Of a stretch of 64,000 nucleotides of DNA, positions 38,243 through 47,145 are shown in pieces. The position numbers were made by a program, and so were the translations under genes. The DNA comes from Pseudaquabacterium terrae. Lineage in GTDB: Bacteria > Pseudomonadota > Gammaproteobacteria > Burkholderiales > Burkholderiaceae_C. The notes beneath the pieces were generated by a model. The model was given only the letters and a program-made list of their open reading frames with translations, ran no database searches and had not been told where the DNA came from. The stretch spans positions 496,001 to 560,000 of the forward strand of contig NZ_JABRWJ010000002.1 in the NCBI RefSeq assembly GCF_013266755.1. The letters run 5' to 3'. How positions within the stretch are numbered: the stretch's first letter is position 1; each line of letters opens with the position of its first letter.

Positions 38243-38826
38243 CGCTGCAGCGGATCGAGCCCTGCGGCGCGCAGCATCGCGCAGGTGCGGATCAGCGGCA
38301 ATCCGACCAGCGCCGTCGGGTCGTCCGAGTGAATCGCATTGAGCAGCGCGATGCCCAACGTCTCGCACTTGGCGCTGCCGGCACAGTCATACGGCTGCTC
38401 GGTGCGCAGATAACACTCGATGTCAGCGTCCGACAGATCGCGAAAGTGGACCGTGACGGGCGCGAGCAACAGCTGCTCGAAGCCGGTCGACGGTCGCAGC
38501 ACGGCGACCGCGGTGTGGAAGATCACCGCGCGGCCGCGCATCGAACGCAGCTGTTCGACCGCGCGCTCGTGCGTGCCCGGCTTGCCGATCGGCCGACCAT
38601 CGAGCTCGGCGACCTGGTCCGAGCCGATGACCACCGCCGCGGGATAACGCCGTGCGACCTCGCCCGCCTTGGCCAGCGCCAGGCGCCGCGCCAGATCGGC
38701 CGGCGTCTCGCCGGTCCGCGGCGTTTCGTCGACCTGCGGCGCGACGGCCTCGAACGGCAGGCGCAGGCGCTCGAGCAGCTCGCGGCGATAGCGTGACGTC
38801 GACGCGAGGATCAGCGGGATGGACAT
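38239..38826 (-). CDS. maf: Maf/YceF-family nucleotide pyrophosphatase
   Basis: The protein has 195 residues, the usual length. Family motifs are ILASTSRYRRELLERL at the start, VDETPRTGETP, VIGSDQVAELDG and KPGTHERAVEQL. Position beside yceD-rpmF-plsX mirrors Escherichia coli yceF, which hydrolyses 7-methyl-GTP and related modified nucleotides, so the YceF subtype is likely. It is divergent from yceD. A minus-strand GACAAT hexamer at 38833-38838 is only 6 nt before the ATG, which suggests a leaderless transcript. Confidence 0.9.
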   Translation of the reverse strand: MSIPLILASTSRYRRELLERLRLPFEAVAPQVDETPRTGETPADLARRLALAKAGEVARRYPAAVVIGSDQVAELDGRPIGKPGTHERAVEQLRSMRGRAVIFHTAVAVLRPSTGFEQLLLAPVTVHFRDLSDADIECYLRTEQPYDCAGSAKCETLGIALLNAIHSDDPTALVGLPLIRTCAMLRAAGLDPLQR

Positions 38827-38832
38827 GCCGCG

Positions 38833-38858
38833 ATTGTCCCATCGGACGCCCGTACACT
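38833..38858. promoter_or_regulatory. Divergent maf / yceD-operon promoter region
   Basis: The minus strand reads GACAAT at 38833-38838, 6 nt before the maf ATG. The plus strand reads TACACT at 38853-38858, 7 nt before the ATG of the short ORF at 38866. The two -10-like elements are 14 bp apart, so the polymerases would compete. Neither side has a good -35. Confidence 0.45.
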
Positions 38859-38865
38859 GGCCGAG

Positions 38866-38943
38866 ATGATCAGCCCCCAGCTCACTTCGTTCGCGGCCCC
38901 CGAGGGGCGCTCAGCGCCCTTCGGGCGGCCGGGCGGGCGCTGA
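38866..38943 (+). CDS. 25-codon ORF encoded by a repeated element (copy B)
   Basis: It is the second copy of the element at 18008-18085, with the same 26-codon frame. The peptide would start MISPQLTSFAAPEG and end FGRPGGR, with five amino-acid differences from copy A. Its TGA overlaps the yceD ATG (TGATG at 38941-38945). A TACACT hexamer 7 nt upstream makes it the first codons of a possible leaderless mRNA. It could be a translated leader coupling into yceD, or a palindromic repeat that happens to stay open. Confidence 0.4.
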   Translation: MISPQLTSFAAPEGRSAPFGRPGGR

Positions 38944-39509
38944 TGAAGCGTTCGCACGACCCGCTGCGCCTGGACCTGGCGTCCTTCGCCGCCGAGGACG
39001 GTCGGCTCGCCGGGCAATGGCCGGGCGACGCGCTGTCGCGCCTGGCCGAGTCGCAGGCGCCGCCGCAGGACACGCCGCTCGCCGATCTCGCATGGCAGGC
39101 CGACGCCGAGCGACGTCCCGTCACCGGCGGCGAGCCCGAGCTCTGGCTGCACCTCGCTGCGCAAGGGCCGGTGTGGTTGACCTGCCAGCGTTGCCTGCAG
39201 CCGATGCAGCAGGCGCTGGCGATCGATCGCCGGCTGCGCTTCGTCCGCGGCGAGGCCGAAGCCGAAGCGCTGGATGCCGAGCTGGAGGACGATGTGCTCG
39301 CGCTGCCGCGCTGGCTCGACCTGCGCGAGCTGATCGAGGACGAGTTGCTGCTCGCGCTGCCGCTGGTGCCGCGCCACGAACCAGACTGCCCGGCGCCGCT
39401 GGCATTCGACGAGGGCCCGAACGCCGCAGAGGAGCAAATTGAGGAACGCCCGCATCCGTTCGCTGCGCTGCAGGCCTTGAAGAAGGGCCGGTCCGGTCCC
39501 GCGGGCTGA
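38943..39509 (+). CDS. yceD: DUF177 (YceD) protein, 23S rRNA accumulation factor
   Basis: The protein has 188 residues. The DUF177 hallmark is a Cys-x2-Cys pair (LTCQRCLQPMQQAL at about 75-90) followed by an acidic stretch (AEALDAELEDDVLAL) and DLRELIEDELLLALPLVPRH. YceD is found next to rpmF in nearly all proteobacteria and its family has been linked to 23S rRNA processing. Start ATG 38943 is coupled to the upstream 25-codon repeat ORF and has no Shine-Dalgarno site of its own. Confidence 0.9.
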   Translation: MKRSHDPLRLDLASFAAEDGRLAGQWPGDALSRLAESQAPPQDTPLADLAWQADAERRPVTGGEPELWLHLAAQGPVWLTCQRCLQPMQQALAIDRRLRFVRGEAEAEALDAELEDDVLALPRWLDLRELIEDELLLALPLVPRHEPDCPAPLAFDEGPNAAEEQIEERPHPFAALQALKKGRSGPAG

Positions 39510-39522
39510 CTGGGTGCCGTGG

Positions 39523-39528
39523 TATAGT
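39523..39528 (+). promoter_or_regulatory. -10 element upstream of rpmF
   Basis: GGTATAGT contains TATAGT (five of six consensus matches) 13 nt after the yceD stop. It could drive the rpmF-plsX-fab operon with a leader of about 100 nt, allowing ribosomal-protein feedback. No strong -35 is visible. Confidence 0.45.
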
Positions 39529-39635
39529 CGCGGGCTTTTCCCAGCGGTGCTTGCGTCGATTCGATTGCGCCCGCAGCTTTTCAACCCGCACGCCGCTGAA
39601 GGCGGCCGTGCCCGGTTTCGATCAGGAGTCTTTCC

Positions 39636-39818
39636 ATGGCCGTCCAGCAGAACAAGAAGTCGCCGTCCAAGCGTGGCATGCACCGCTCGCACAATGCCCT
39701 GGTCACCCCGGGTACGGCGATCGAGCCGACTACCGGCGAAGTGCATCTGCGCCACCACATCAGCCCGACCGGCTTCTACCGCGGCCGCAAGGTGCTGAAG
39801 AGCAAGCAGGACGCTTGA
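39636..39818 (+). CDS. rpmF: 50S ribosomal protein L32
   Basis: The protein has 60 residues, matching bL32. The start [20 protein letters not shown] is the conserved N-terminal signature, followed by [20 protein letters not shown]. The zinc-binding Cys residues found in some L32 proteins are absent, so this is the zinc-free form. AGGAG lies about 9 nt upstream of ATG 39636. It is followed by plsX and the fatty-acid genes as in most proteobacteria. Confidence 0.97.
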   Translation: MAVQQNKKSPSKRGMHRSHNALVTPGTAIEPTTGEVHLRHHISPTGFYRGRKVLKSKQDA

Positions 39819-39984
39819 GCGTGCTGCGCCGCGGCCGGCTGACGCCGCGGCACGATTCGAATCCCGACGATGCCCGGCCCCGCGCGATGCGAGGCCGGGC
39901 ATCGTCGTTGTCCGGTGCGCGAACCCGGCCGGTGCCGGGCCCTCGCCGCCCGTGCCTTCGAAGCGCCGCCCCACAATAAGCACC

Positions 39985-41079
39985 GTGTCCCCGACGTCGT
40001 CCCTTCAACCGCTGGAGCGCGTGCGCGTGGCCGTCGACTGCATGGGCGGCGACCATGGCCCGTCGGTCACGCTGCCGGCGTGCCGAGCGTTCCTCGCCAG
40101 CCATCCGAATGCCGAGGTGCTGCTGGTCGGCACCGAAGAGTCGCTGCGGCCGGCCGCCGGCTGGTCGCGCTGCACGCTGGTGCCCGCCAGCGAAGTGATC
40201 GAGATGGACGATGCGGTCGAGGTCGCGTTGCGGCGCAAGCGCGATTCGTCGATGCGCGTGGCGATCGCGCAGCTGAAAGCCGATGACGAGGGTCACGCGG
40301 CGGCCGACGTCAGCGTCTCCGCCGGCAATACCGGGGCGCTGATGGCCGTCGCGCGCTACGTGCTGAAGACCTTTGCCGGCATCGACCGGCCGGCGATCGC
40401 CGCGCTGCTGCCCAACGCGCGCGGCGGCTTCACGAAGGTGCTCGATCTCGGCGCCAACGTCGATTGCACCGCCGAGCACCTGCTGCAGTTCGCGGTGATG
40501 GGCAGCGCGCTGGTCAGTGCCCTCGACGGCAAGGACGAGCCCAGCGTCGGCCTGCTGAACATCGGCGAGGAGGCCATCAAGGGCAGCGAGACGATCAAGC
40601 GCGCCGGTGAGCTGTTGCGCGCCGCTGCGGCCGCCGGCCAGCTGAATTTCCACGGCAATGTCGAAGGCAACGACATCTTCAAGGGCACCACCGACTTGGT
40701 CGTCTGCGACGGCTTCGTCGGCAATGTCGCGCTGAAGACCTCCGAGGGCCTGGCCGGCATGCTGACGCAGATGATCAAGCAGGAGTTCTCGCGCACGCCG
40801 ATGTCCAAGCTCGCGGCGCTCGTGGCGCTGCCGGTGCTGAACCGCTTCAAGGCGCGGGTCGACCATCGCCGCTACAGCGGCGGCGCGTTGCTGGGCTTGC
40901 GCGGGCTGGTCTTCAAGGCGCACGGATCGTCGGATGCCTTTGCCTTCGAGCGGGCACTCGAGCGAGCGTATGATGCCGCCCGCAATCGCCTGCTCGACCG
41001 CGTGCACGATCGCATCCGCGACACGCCGGCAGTGCTGCCGACCGCGCCGGATGAACCAGCCGCGGCCCACGCTGCATGA
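39985..41079 (+). CDS. plsX: Phosphate acyltransferase PlsX
   Basis: The protein has 364 residues from GTG 39985; another in-frame GTG at 39952 would add 11 residues. The family start [19 protein letters not shown] is seen at about 12-30. Later come [49 protein letters not shown] and [27 protein letters not shown]. It converts acyl-ACP to acyl-phosphate at the first step of phospholipid synthesis. I prefer 39985 because CACAAT at 39971-39976 ends 8 nt before it and the sequence between the two GTGs does not look like PlsX. The stop overlaps fabH (ATGA). Confidence 0.93.
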   Translation: MSPTSSLQPLERVRVAVDCMGGDHGPSVTLPACRAFLASHPNAEVLLVGTEESLRPAAGWSRCTLVPASEVIEMDDAVEVALRRKRDSSMRVAIAQLKADDEGHAAADVSVSAGNTGALMAVARYVLKTFAGIDRPAIAALLPNARGGFTKVLDLGANVDCTAEHLLQFAVMGSALVSALDGKDEPSVGLLNIGEEAIKGSETIKRAGELLRAAAAAGQLNFHGNVEGNDIFKGTTDLVVCDGFVGNVALKTSEGLAGMLTQMIKQEFSRTPMSKLAALVALPVLNRFKARVDHRRYSGGALLGLRGLVFKAHGSSDAFAFERALERAYDAARNRLLDRVHDRIRDTPAVLPTAPDEPAAAHAA

Positions 41080-42077
41080 CCGACATTCCAGCCCCTTCTT
41101 TCGCGCGCTACTCCCGCATCACCGGCACCGGCAGCTTGCTGCCGGCGCGCCGCGTCACCAACGACGAGCTGGCTGCCGAGCTCGGCGCCCGTGGCATCGA
41201 AACCTCCGACGAATGGATCGTCGCCCGCACCGGCATCCGCGCCCGCCACTTCGCGGCCAGCGACGTTGCGGCGAGTGACCTGGCGGTGCAGGCGGCGCGC
41301 CACGCGCTCGAGGCCGCCGGCCGGCGGGCGTCGGACATCGACCTGATCATCGTTGCCACGTCGACGCCGGACATGGTGTTCCCGTCGACCGCCTGCATCG
41401 TGCAGCAGAAGCTCGGCGTGCATGGCTGCCCGGCCTTCGACGTGCAGGCGGTGTGCTCGGGCTTCGTCTATGCGCTGACCGTCGCCGATTCGATGATCAA
41501 GAGCGGCGCCGCGAGCAAGGCGCTGGTGATCGGCGCGGAAGTCTTCTCGCGCATCCTCGACTTCAACGACCGCGGCACCTGCGTGCTGTTCGGCGATGGT
41601 GCGGGCGCGGTGGTGCTCGAGGCCAGCGACCGTCCCGGCATCCTGGCGAGCGACCTGCATGCCGATGGCCGGCATGTCGGCATCCTCTGCGTGCCGGGCC
41701 ACGTCAGCGGCGGCCAGGTGCTCGGCGATCCGCTGCTGAAGATGGACGGCCAGGCGGTGTTCAAGCTGGCCGTCGGCGTGCTCGAATCGGCGGCTCGCGC
41801 CGTGCTGGAGAAAGCCGGTCGCAGCGAGAGCGACATCGACTGGCTGATCCCGCACCAGGCCAACATCCGCATCATGCAGGGCACTGCGAAGAAGCTGAAG
41901 CTGCCGCTGGACAAGCTGGTCGTCACCGTCGACGAGCACGGCAACACCTCGGCCGCATCGATCCCGCTGGCGCTCGATGTCGCGGTGCGTGCGGGTCGCG
42001 TCAAGCCCGGTGACACGCTGATGCTCGAGGGCGTCGGCGGCGGTTTCACCTGGGGCGCGGTGCTGCTCGACTTCTGA
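41076..42077 (+). CDS. fabH: 3-oxoacyl-ACP synthase III
   Basis: The protein has 333 residues of the thiolase fold. The Cys-His-Asn catalytic triad is visible: Cys in [14 protein letters not shown] at about 126, His in [11 protein letters not shown], Asn in [14 protein letters not shown]. It condenses acetyl-CoA with malonyl-ACP to begin fatty-acid synthesis. ATG 41076 overlaps the plsX stop. The length is slightly over the 317 of Escherichia coli, with a short N-terminal extension before [18 protein letters not shown]. Confidence 0.96.
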   Translation: MTDIPAPSFARYSRITGTGSLLPARRVTNDELAAELGARGIETSDEWIVARTGIRARHFAASDVAASDLAVQAARHALEAAGRRASDIDLIIVATSTPDMVFPSTACIVQQKLGVHGCPAFDVQAVCSGFVYALTVADSMIKSGAASKALVIGAEVFSRILDFNDRGTCVLFGDGAGAVVLEASDRPGILASDLHADGRHVGILCVPGHVSGGQVLGDPLLKMDGQAVFKLAVGVLESAARAVLEKAGRSESDIDWLIPHQANIRIMQGTAKKLKLPLDKLVVTVDEHGNTSAASIPLALDVAVRAGRVKPGDTLMLEGVGGGFTWGAVLLDF

Positions 42078-42106
42078 GTCCTTTCGTTCATCGGGACCCT
42101 TCAACG

Positions 42107-43045
42107 ATGAGTTCGTTTGCTTTTGTCTTTCCGGGCCAGGGCTCGCAAGCGGTCGGCATGCTCGATGCCTGGGCCCATCATCCGGCCGTGCGCGCGACGC
42201 TCGACGAGGCGTCGGCCGCGCTCGGCCAGGACATCGCCGCGCTGATCGCCGGCGGACCGAAGGAACAGCTGGACCTGACGACCAATACGCAGCCGGTGAT
42301 GCTGACCGCGGGCATCGCCTGCTACCGCGCCTGGCGCGCCGAGGGCGGCGCAGAGCCGGCGGCGGTGGCCGGGCACTCGCTCGGCGAATACGCGGCACTG
42401 GTCGCCGCCGGCGCGCTCGGCTTGTCCGATGCGTTGGCGCTGGTGCGCTTCCGTGCGCAGGCCATGCAGGAAGCAGTGCCGGTCGGCGCCGGTGCGATGG
42501 CCGCGATCCTCGGGCTCGAGGCGTCGGCGGTCATCGAAGGCTGCCAGCGTGCGGCGGCCGAATCGAGCGAGGTCGTCTCCGCCGCGAATTTCAACGATCC
42601 CAAGCAGACCGTGATTGCCGGCAGCAAGGCCGGCGTCGACAAGGCCTGCGAGCTGCTGAAGGCCGCGGGTGCCAAGCGCGCGCTGCTGCTGCCGGTGTCG
42701 GCACCGTTCCACTGCAGCCTGATGAGGCCGGCCGCCGAGCGCCTGCGCGAGCGGCTGGCGGCGGTCAGTTTCGCCGCGCCGGCGCTGCCGGTGATCAACA
42801 ACATCGACGTTGCGGCGCCGACCGATGCGGCGGCGATCCGCGATGCCCTCTACCGCCAGGCCTTCGGCCCGGTGCGCTGGGTCGAGGTGATGCAGGCGCT
42901 GCGCGCGCGCGGCATCACGCAGGTCATCGAATGCGGGCCCGGAAAGGTGCTGGCCGGCATGGTCAAGCGCATCGATGCCGAGCTGGTGTCGGCTGCGCTG
43001 TTCGACCCCGCCTCGTTGCAGGCGACGAAGGAACTGTTGGCATGA
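42107..43045 (+). CDS. fabD: Malonyl-CoA:ACP transacylase
   Basis: The protein has 312 residues. It opens with FAFVFPGQGSQAVGML and contains the nucleophile motif GHSLGEYAALVA at about 88-99. The catalytic His lies in PVSAPFHCSLMRPA. It loads malonyl groups onto acyl carrier protein. The gene starts 29 nt after fabH, and its stop overlaps fabG (CATGA at 43041-43045). Confidence 0.96.
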   Translation: MSSFAFVFPGQGSQAVGMLDAWAHHPAVRATLDEASAALGQDIAALIAGGPKEQLDLTTNTQPVMLTAGIACYRAWRAEGGAEPAAVAGHSLGEYAALVAAGALGLSDALALVRFRAQAMQEAVPVGAGAMAAILGLEASAVIEGCQRAAAESSEVVSAANFNDPKQTVIAGSKAGVDKACELLKAAGAKRALLLPVSAPFHCSLMRPAAERLRERLAAVSFAAPALPVINNIDVAAPTDAAAIRDALYRQAFGPVRWVEVMQALRARGITQVIECGPGKVLAGMVKRIDAELVSAALFDPASLQATKELLA

Positions 43046-43779
43046 GCGAAACGAAGCAGGTCGCGTTGGTCACCGGCGCGTCGCGCGGCATCGGCCGGGC
43101 GATCGCGACGACGCTCGCGGCGCAGGGCTACACGGTGATCGGCACGGCCACCACCGAGGCCGGCGCGGCGGCGATCAATGAGGCGCTGGCGCCGCACGGC
43201 GGCCGCGGGCTGTCGCTGAACGTCAACGATGCTCCGGCGGTCGAGGCGGCGATCGACGCGATCGTCAAGGCCGAGGGCGGCCTGCAGGTGCTGGTCAACA
43301 ACGCCGGTATCACCCGCGACACGCTGGCGATGCGCATGAAGGACGACGACTGGGATGCGGTGCTCGACACCAACCTGAAGGCGGTGTTCCGGCTCTCGCG
43401 CGCGGTGATGCGCACGATGATGAAGCAGCGCTACGGCCGCATCGTCAGCATCACCTCGGTGGTCGGCGCATCGGGCAACCCGGGCCAGGCCAACTATGCC
43501 GCGGCCAAGGCCGGCGTCGCGGGCATGACACGCGCGCTGGCGCGCGAGCTCGGCAGCCGCAACATCACTGTCAACTGCGTCGCGCCCGGCTTCATCGCCA
43601 CCGACATGACCGACGGACTGCCCGAAGCGCAGAAGGCGGCGTTGCTGCAGCAGATTCCGCTCGGCCGGCTCGGCGCGCCGGAGGAGATCGCCCACGCGGT
43701 GGCCTTCCTCGCCAGCCGCGAGGCCGGCTACATCACAGGTGCCGAGTTGCATGTCAACGGCGGCATGTTCATGAACTGA
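43042..43779 (+). CDS. fabG: 3-oxoacyl-ACP reductase
   Basis: The protein has 245 residues of the classical short-chain dehydrogenase fold. Seen are the cofactor motif GASRGIGRAIA at about 13, NNAGITRD at about 88, the catalytic Ser in VSITSVVG, Tyr-x3-Lys in YAAAKAG, and the FabG-typical C-terminus GAELHVNGGMFMN. It uses NADPH to reduce beta-ketoacyl-ACP. Start ATG 43042 is inside a longer open frame that begins in the fabD-shadow and is not protein-like. Confidence 0.96.
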   Translation: MSETKQVALVTGASRGIGRAIATTLAAQGYTVIGTATTEAGAAAINEALAPHGGRGLSLNVNDAPAVEAAIDAIVKAEGGLQVLVNNAGITRDTLAMRMKDDDWDAVLDTNLKAVFRLSRAVMRTMMKQRYGRIVSITSVVGASGNPGQANYAAAKAGVAGMTRALARELGSRNITVNCVAPGFIATDMTDGLPEAQKAALLQQIPLGRLGAPEEIAHAVAFLASREAGYITGAELHVNGGMFMN

Positions 43780-43782
43780 TCT

Positions 43783-43851
43783 GGTTCACCCACGCCGGTC
43801 CCGCCCGGCCGGCGCGGCGCTGCCCCTTTTGGGCGTCCTGAAGCGGACACC
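43783..43851. repeat. Degenerate copy of the palindromic repeat before acpP
   Basis: CCGCCCGGCCGGCGC and CTGCCCCTTTTGGGC resemble, in inverse orientation, the CGCCCGGCCGCCC and CGCCCCTTGGGGG parts of the element at 18008-18085. It follows the fabG stop and may separate fabG from acpP expression. Confidence 0.35.
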
Positions 43852-43861
43852 CCAGCGCCAG

Positions 43862-43867
43862 TAGAAT
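43862..43867 (+). promoter_or_regulatory. -10 element of acpP
   Basis: TAGAAT (five of six consensus matches) lies 37 nt before the acpP ATG. CTGAAG at 43838-43843, with 18-bp spacing, is a weak -35. A private promoter fits the high expression of acyl carrier protein, and a very strong GGAGGAG ribosome-binding site follows at 43896-43902. Confidence 0.5.
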
Positions 43868-43904
43868 CCCGGGCTGGTTTTTTGCATTCACTCCTGGAGG
43901 AGTC

Positions 43905-44144
43905 ATGAGCGATATCGAATCCCGTGTCAAGAAGATCATCGCCGAGCAACTCGGCGTGCCTGAGACGGATGTCACCAACGAGAAGGCCTTCGTGGCCGAT
44001 CTGGGCGCCGACTCGCTCGACACGGTGGAACTGGTGATGGCGCTGGAGGACGAATTCGGCATCGAGATCCCCGACGAAGAAGCCGAGAAGATCACCACCG
44101 TGCAGCTGGCGATCGACTACGCCGTCAAGCACCAGAAGTCCTGA
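43905..44144 (+). CDS. acpP: Acyl carrier protein
   Basis: The protein has 79 residues and is very acidic. The phosphopantetheine attachment serine is in [15 protein letters not shown] (Ser37 by family numbering). Start [18 protein letters not shown] and end [11 protein letters not shown] are typical. The holo form is made by AcpS, whose gene lies in the downstream operon at 56576. A strong ribosome-binding site and a private promoter candidate precede it. Confidence 0.98.
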   Translation: MSDIESRVKKIIAEQLGVPETDVTNEKAFVADLGADSLDTVELVMALEDEFGIEIPDEEAEKITTVQLAIDYAVKHQKS

Positions 44145-44160
44145 TTCGAGGGCATTGCGC

Positions 44161-45405
44161 ATGAGCCGTCGTCGTGTCGTCATCACCGGTCTCGGGCTGA
44201 TCAGCCCGGTGGGCAACAGCGTGGCCGAAGGATGGGCCAACCTGGTGGCCGGCCGTTCGGGCATCGACACGATCACGCGCTTCGACGCGTCGCCGTTTGC
44301 CTGCCGTTTTGCAGGCGAGGTCAAGGGATTCCGGATCGAGGATTACATCCCCGCGAAGGAAGCCCGCCACATGGATACGTTCATCCACTTCGGGATGGCC
44401 GCGGCGATCCAGGCGGTCACCGACTCGGGGCTGCCGACCGGCGATGCGCTCGACGAGCAGCAGGCCGAACGCATCGGCTGCCTGATCGGCTCGGGGATCG
44501 GCGGACTGCCGATGATCGAGCAGACGCACGAGGAGTACCGCGAGCGGGGCCCGCGCCGGATCTCGCCGTTCTTCGTGCCGGCGTCGATCATCAACATGAT
44601 CTCCGGCCACATTTCGATCAAGTACGGCTTCACCGGCCCGAACCTGGCGATCGTCACTGCTTGCACCACCGGCCTGCACTGCATCGGCGATGCCGGGCGC
44701 TTGATCGAGTACGGCGATGCCGACGTGATGGTCGCCGGCGGCGCCGAGTCGACCGTCTCGCCGCTGGGCATCGGCGGCTTTGCCGCGGCGCGTGCGCTGT
44801 CGACGCGCAACGATGATCCGAAGACCGCATCGCGGCCCTGGGACAAGGACCGCGACGGCTTCGTGCTCGGCGAGGGTGCCGGCGTGATGGTGCTCGAGGA
44901 GTACGAGCACGCCAAGGCGCGTGGCGCCAAGATCTACGCCGAGCTCGCCGGCTACGGCATGGGCGCGGATGCGTTCCACATGACCGCGCCGAACGTCGAC
45001 GGGCCCAAGCGCTCGATGCTCGCCGCGCTGCGCAACGCCCGCGTCAACGCCCAGGACGTGCAATACCTGAATGCGCACGGCACCTCGACGCCGCTGGGCG
45101 ACGTGAACGAGACCAATGCGATCAAGCTCGCCTTCGGCGAGCACGCGAAGAAGATGGTCGTCAATTCGACGAAGTCGATGACCGGGCACCTGCTCGGTGG
45201 CGCCGGCGGCATCGAGTCCGTGTTCACGACGCTGGCCTTGCACCACCAGGTCTCGCCGCCGACCATCAACATCTTCAACCAGGATCCCGAGTGCGATCTC
45301 GATTACTGCGCCAACACGGCGCGCGAGATGCGCATCGACATCGCGGTGAAGAACAACTTCGGTTTCGGCGGCACCAACGGCACGCTGGTCCTGCGTCGGG
45401 CCTGA
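44161..45405 (+). CDS. fabF: 3-oxoacyl-ACP synthase II
   Basis: The protein has 414 residues. It begins SRRRVVITGLGLISPVGN. The catalytic Cys lies in AIVTACTTGLHCIG at about 164, and the two His in NAHGTSTPLGD and MTGHLLGGAGGIE. This is the elongating condensing enzyme FabF/KASII, controlling chain length and unsaturation. ATG 44161 is used rather than the TTG 6 nt upstream. It is the last gene of the fatty-acid cluster and is followed after 16 nt by a small membrane-protein gene. Confidence 0.96.
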   Translation: MSRRRVVITGLGLISPVGNSVAEGWANLVAGRSGIDTITRFDASPFACRFAGEVKGFRIEDYIPAKEARHMDTFIHFGMAAAIQAVTDSGLPTGDALDEQQAERIGCLIGSGIGGLPMIEQTHEEYRERGPRRISPFFVPASIINMISGHISIKYGFTGPNLAIVTACTTGLHCIGDAGRLIEYGDADVMVAGGAESTVSPLGIGGFAAARALSTRNDDPKTASRPWDKDRDGFVLGEGAGVMVLEEYEHAKARGAKIYAELAGYGMGADAFHMTAPNVDGPKRSMLAALRNARVNAQDVQYLNAHGTSTPLGDVNETNAIKLAFGEHAKKMVVNSTKSMTGHLLGGAGGIESVFTTLALHHQVSPPTINIFNQDPECDLDYCANTAREMRIDIAVKNNFGFGGTNGTLVLRRA

Positions 45406-45421
45406 GGGTCGACGGCGACGC

Positions 45422-45919
45422 ATGCGGGCTGCACCGCCGGCGGTCGATGTCGATCTGGGCTCGGGCTTTCGCGAGCGTGTCGCGATTGCGGTGTTGTACG
45501 GCTTGGCCGCCGCCGCCGCCGCGGCATGGTTTGCCGCGCTGCGGGAATGGCCGCCGGGTCTCGCGGCATCCATGAGCGGCCTGTTCGGTGCGGTGGCCGG
45601 CCCCTGGCTGTTGCGACCGATGCGCGGCCGTCTGCGCTGGGATGGTGCGGGCTGGAGTCACCTGCGCGAGCAGGGGGATGCAATCTCCCTCCAGGCCGTC
45701 AGCCTGCAGATCGACCTCGGCAACTGGCTGCTGTTGCGCGTCACGCCGGCACTGTCGGCCTCCGGCGAGCGTCCGTGGCTCGTGCGGCGCCGAGCTGCGG
45801 CGTGGTGCGGCGTCTCGTGTCGCGACGCGGGCGCCGCCTGGCATGGCTTGCGCCTTGCCCTGTACCAGGGGCCGATGAACGACCCCGACCTGCCGGCCAG
45901 CGCCGGAGCGCCCCGATGA
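45422..45919 (+). CDS. Small two-helix membrane protein, YgfX-like
   Basis: The protein has 165 residues. Two hydrophobic segments lie near the N-terminus (IAVLYGLAAAAAAAWFAAL and a second at about 50-70). A soluble part rich in Trp and Leu follows, including LRWDGAGWSHL and GNWLLLRV. The layout of two short helices, an RWDG-type strand and a single domain recalls the YgfX/CptA family, but the resemblance is weak. The stop overlaps the rpoE start (ATGA), so it is co-translated with the stress sigma factor. Function is not assigned. Confidence 0.6.
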   Translation: MRAAPPAVDVDLGSGFRERVAIAVLYGLAAAAAAAWFAALREWPPGLAASMSGLFGAVAGPWLLRPMRGRLRWDGAGWSHLREQGDAISLQAVSLQIDLGNWLLLRVTPALSASGERPWLVRRRAAAWCGVSCRDAGAAWHGLRLALYQGPMNDPDLPASAGAPR

Positions 45920-46527
45920 CCGCCGACCAGGCCGATGTGCTGCTGGTTCAGCGCGCCAAGAGCGGGGACACGCGTGCCTTCGAGATGCTGGTCGTCAAGT
46001 ACCAGCGTCGCATCGAGCGCCTGATCGCGCGCATGGTGCGCGACGTCGACCTGGTACAGGACATCGCGCAGGAAACCTTCATCCGCGCCTACCGGGCCCT
46101 GCCGCAGTTCCGCGGTGACAGCGCCTTCTACACCTGGCTCTACCGCATCGCCGTCAACACCGCGAAGAAGGCGTTGGTCGACTTGAAGCGTGACCCATTG
46201 GTGGTTGAATCCGCACTGGCTTCAGTCTCGGACGATGACGACGAAACTTCCCGTGTCGAGCGCGAACTAACCGACGGCGCAACGCCCGAGGCGGTGTTGG
46301 CCAGCAAGGAAATCGCCGAAACCGTCAACGCCGCGATCGCGGCCTTGTCAGAGGACTTGCGGCAGGCGATCACCCTGCGCGAGATCGAAGGCCTCAGCTA
46401 CGAAGAAATTGCCGAGATGATGAACTGCCCGATCGGCACGGTGCGTTCGCGCATCTTCCGGGCGCGTGAAGCCATCGCGCTGCGGCTGCGGCCGCTGCTC
46501 GATACACGCGAGGGCGAACGATGGTGA
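45916..46527 (+). CDS. rpoE: RNA polymerase sigma factor RpoE (sigma-E/AlgU type)
   Basis: The protein has 203 residues. Sigma region 2 (VVKYQRRIERLIARMVRD, DIAQETFIRAYRALPQFRGDSAFYTWLYRIAVN) and region 4 (LREIEGLSYEEIAEMMNCPIGTVRSRIFRAREAI) are complete. It is an ECF sigma factor for envelope stress. The three genes that follow encode its anti-sigma factor, the RseB-type sensor and an HtrA protease, the standard regulatory set. The start at 45916 agrees with the family N-terminus DVLLVQRAKSGD. Confidence 0.96.
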   Translation: MTADQADVLLVQRAKSGDTRAFEMLVVKYQRRIERLIARMVRDVDLVQDIAQETFIRAYRALPQFRGDSAFYTWLYRIAVNTAKKALVDLKRDPLVVESALASVSDDDDETSRVERELTDGATPEAVLASKEIAETVNAAIAALSEDLRQAITLREIEGLSYEEIAEMMNCPIGTVRSRIFRAREAIALRLRPLLDTREGERW

Positions 46528-46582
46528 TGGGTAACGACGCTGGTGCACGGGCCGGCGCCTTCGACGGAGTTGTACGAAGATC

Positions 46583-47143
46583 ATGTTGAACAGCTCGGGT
46601 TCTTCCTCGGAGGCGCTGCGCCAGTCCTTGTCCGCGCTGATGGACGGTCGCGTCGAGTCTCCCGGCGTCGAGGATGCCTGCACGGTCTGGCGCAAGCACA
46701 GCCAGGCACGCGAGTGCTGGCACACCTACCACCTGATCGGTGACGTGCTGCGCTCGGACGAGCTGGCCGCGGCGCCGGCGCGCGACGAGGCGTTCCTGGT
46801 GGCGCTGCGCGATCAACTGGCCAAGGAACCGGTGCCGCTCGCGCCGTCACGCGCGCCGGGCGGATGGCGACAGCGCCTGATGGCGCCGATCGCGGTGGCG
46901 GCGGGTTTCGTCGCCGTGGCCGGCGTGCTGGTGGTGTTGCGCGTCATGGCGCCCGACGACAGCGCCGGCGTGCCACTGGCCGCGGCCGGCGCGCCGGATG
47001 CCGTCACCAACGGCCAGTTGATCCGTGACGCGCGCCTGGACCGTTACCTGGCGGCCCATCGCCGGGTCAGCAACGGCGCGGCCGTGCAGGTGCCCGGCTC
47101 GGTCGTTCGCAGCGTCGAGACGGTCGTGCTCGAGACCAAGTGA
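46583..47143 (+). CDS. rseA: Anti-sigma-E factor RseA/MucA
   Basis: The protein has 186 residues. The cytoplasmic sigma-binding domain (about 1-85: EALRQSLSALMDGR, WHTYHLIGDVLRSDEL) is followed by one transmembrane helix (LMAPIAVAAGFVAVAGVLVVL, about 100-120) and a periplasmic tail. The HxLIGDxLR motif is the RseA_N signature. In the inactive state it holds RpoE at the membrane; regulated proteolysis releases it. Start ATG 46583 is 55 nt after rpoE. The stop overlaps an in-frame GTG just before the rseB-type gene. Confidence 0.9.
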   Translation: MLNSSGSSSEALRQSLSALMDGRVESPGVEDACTVWRKHSQARECWHTYHLIGDVLRSDELAAAPARDEAFLVALRDQLAKEPVPLAPSRAPGGWRQRLMAPIAVAAGFVAVAGVLVVLRVMAPDDSAGVPLAAAGAPDAVTNGQLIRDARLDRYLAAHRRVSNGAAVQVPGSVVRSVETVVLETK

Positions 47144-47145
47144 GC

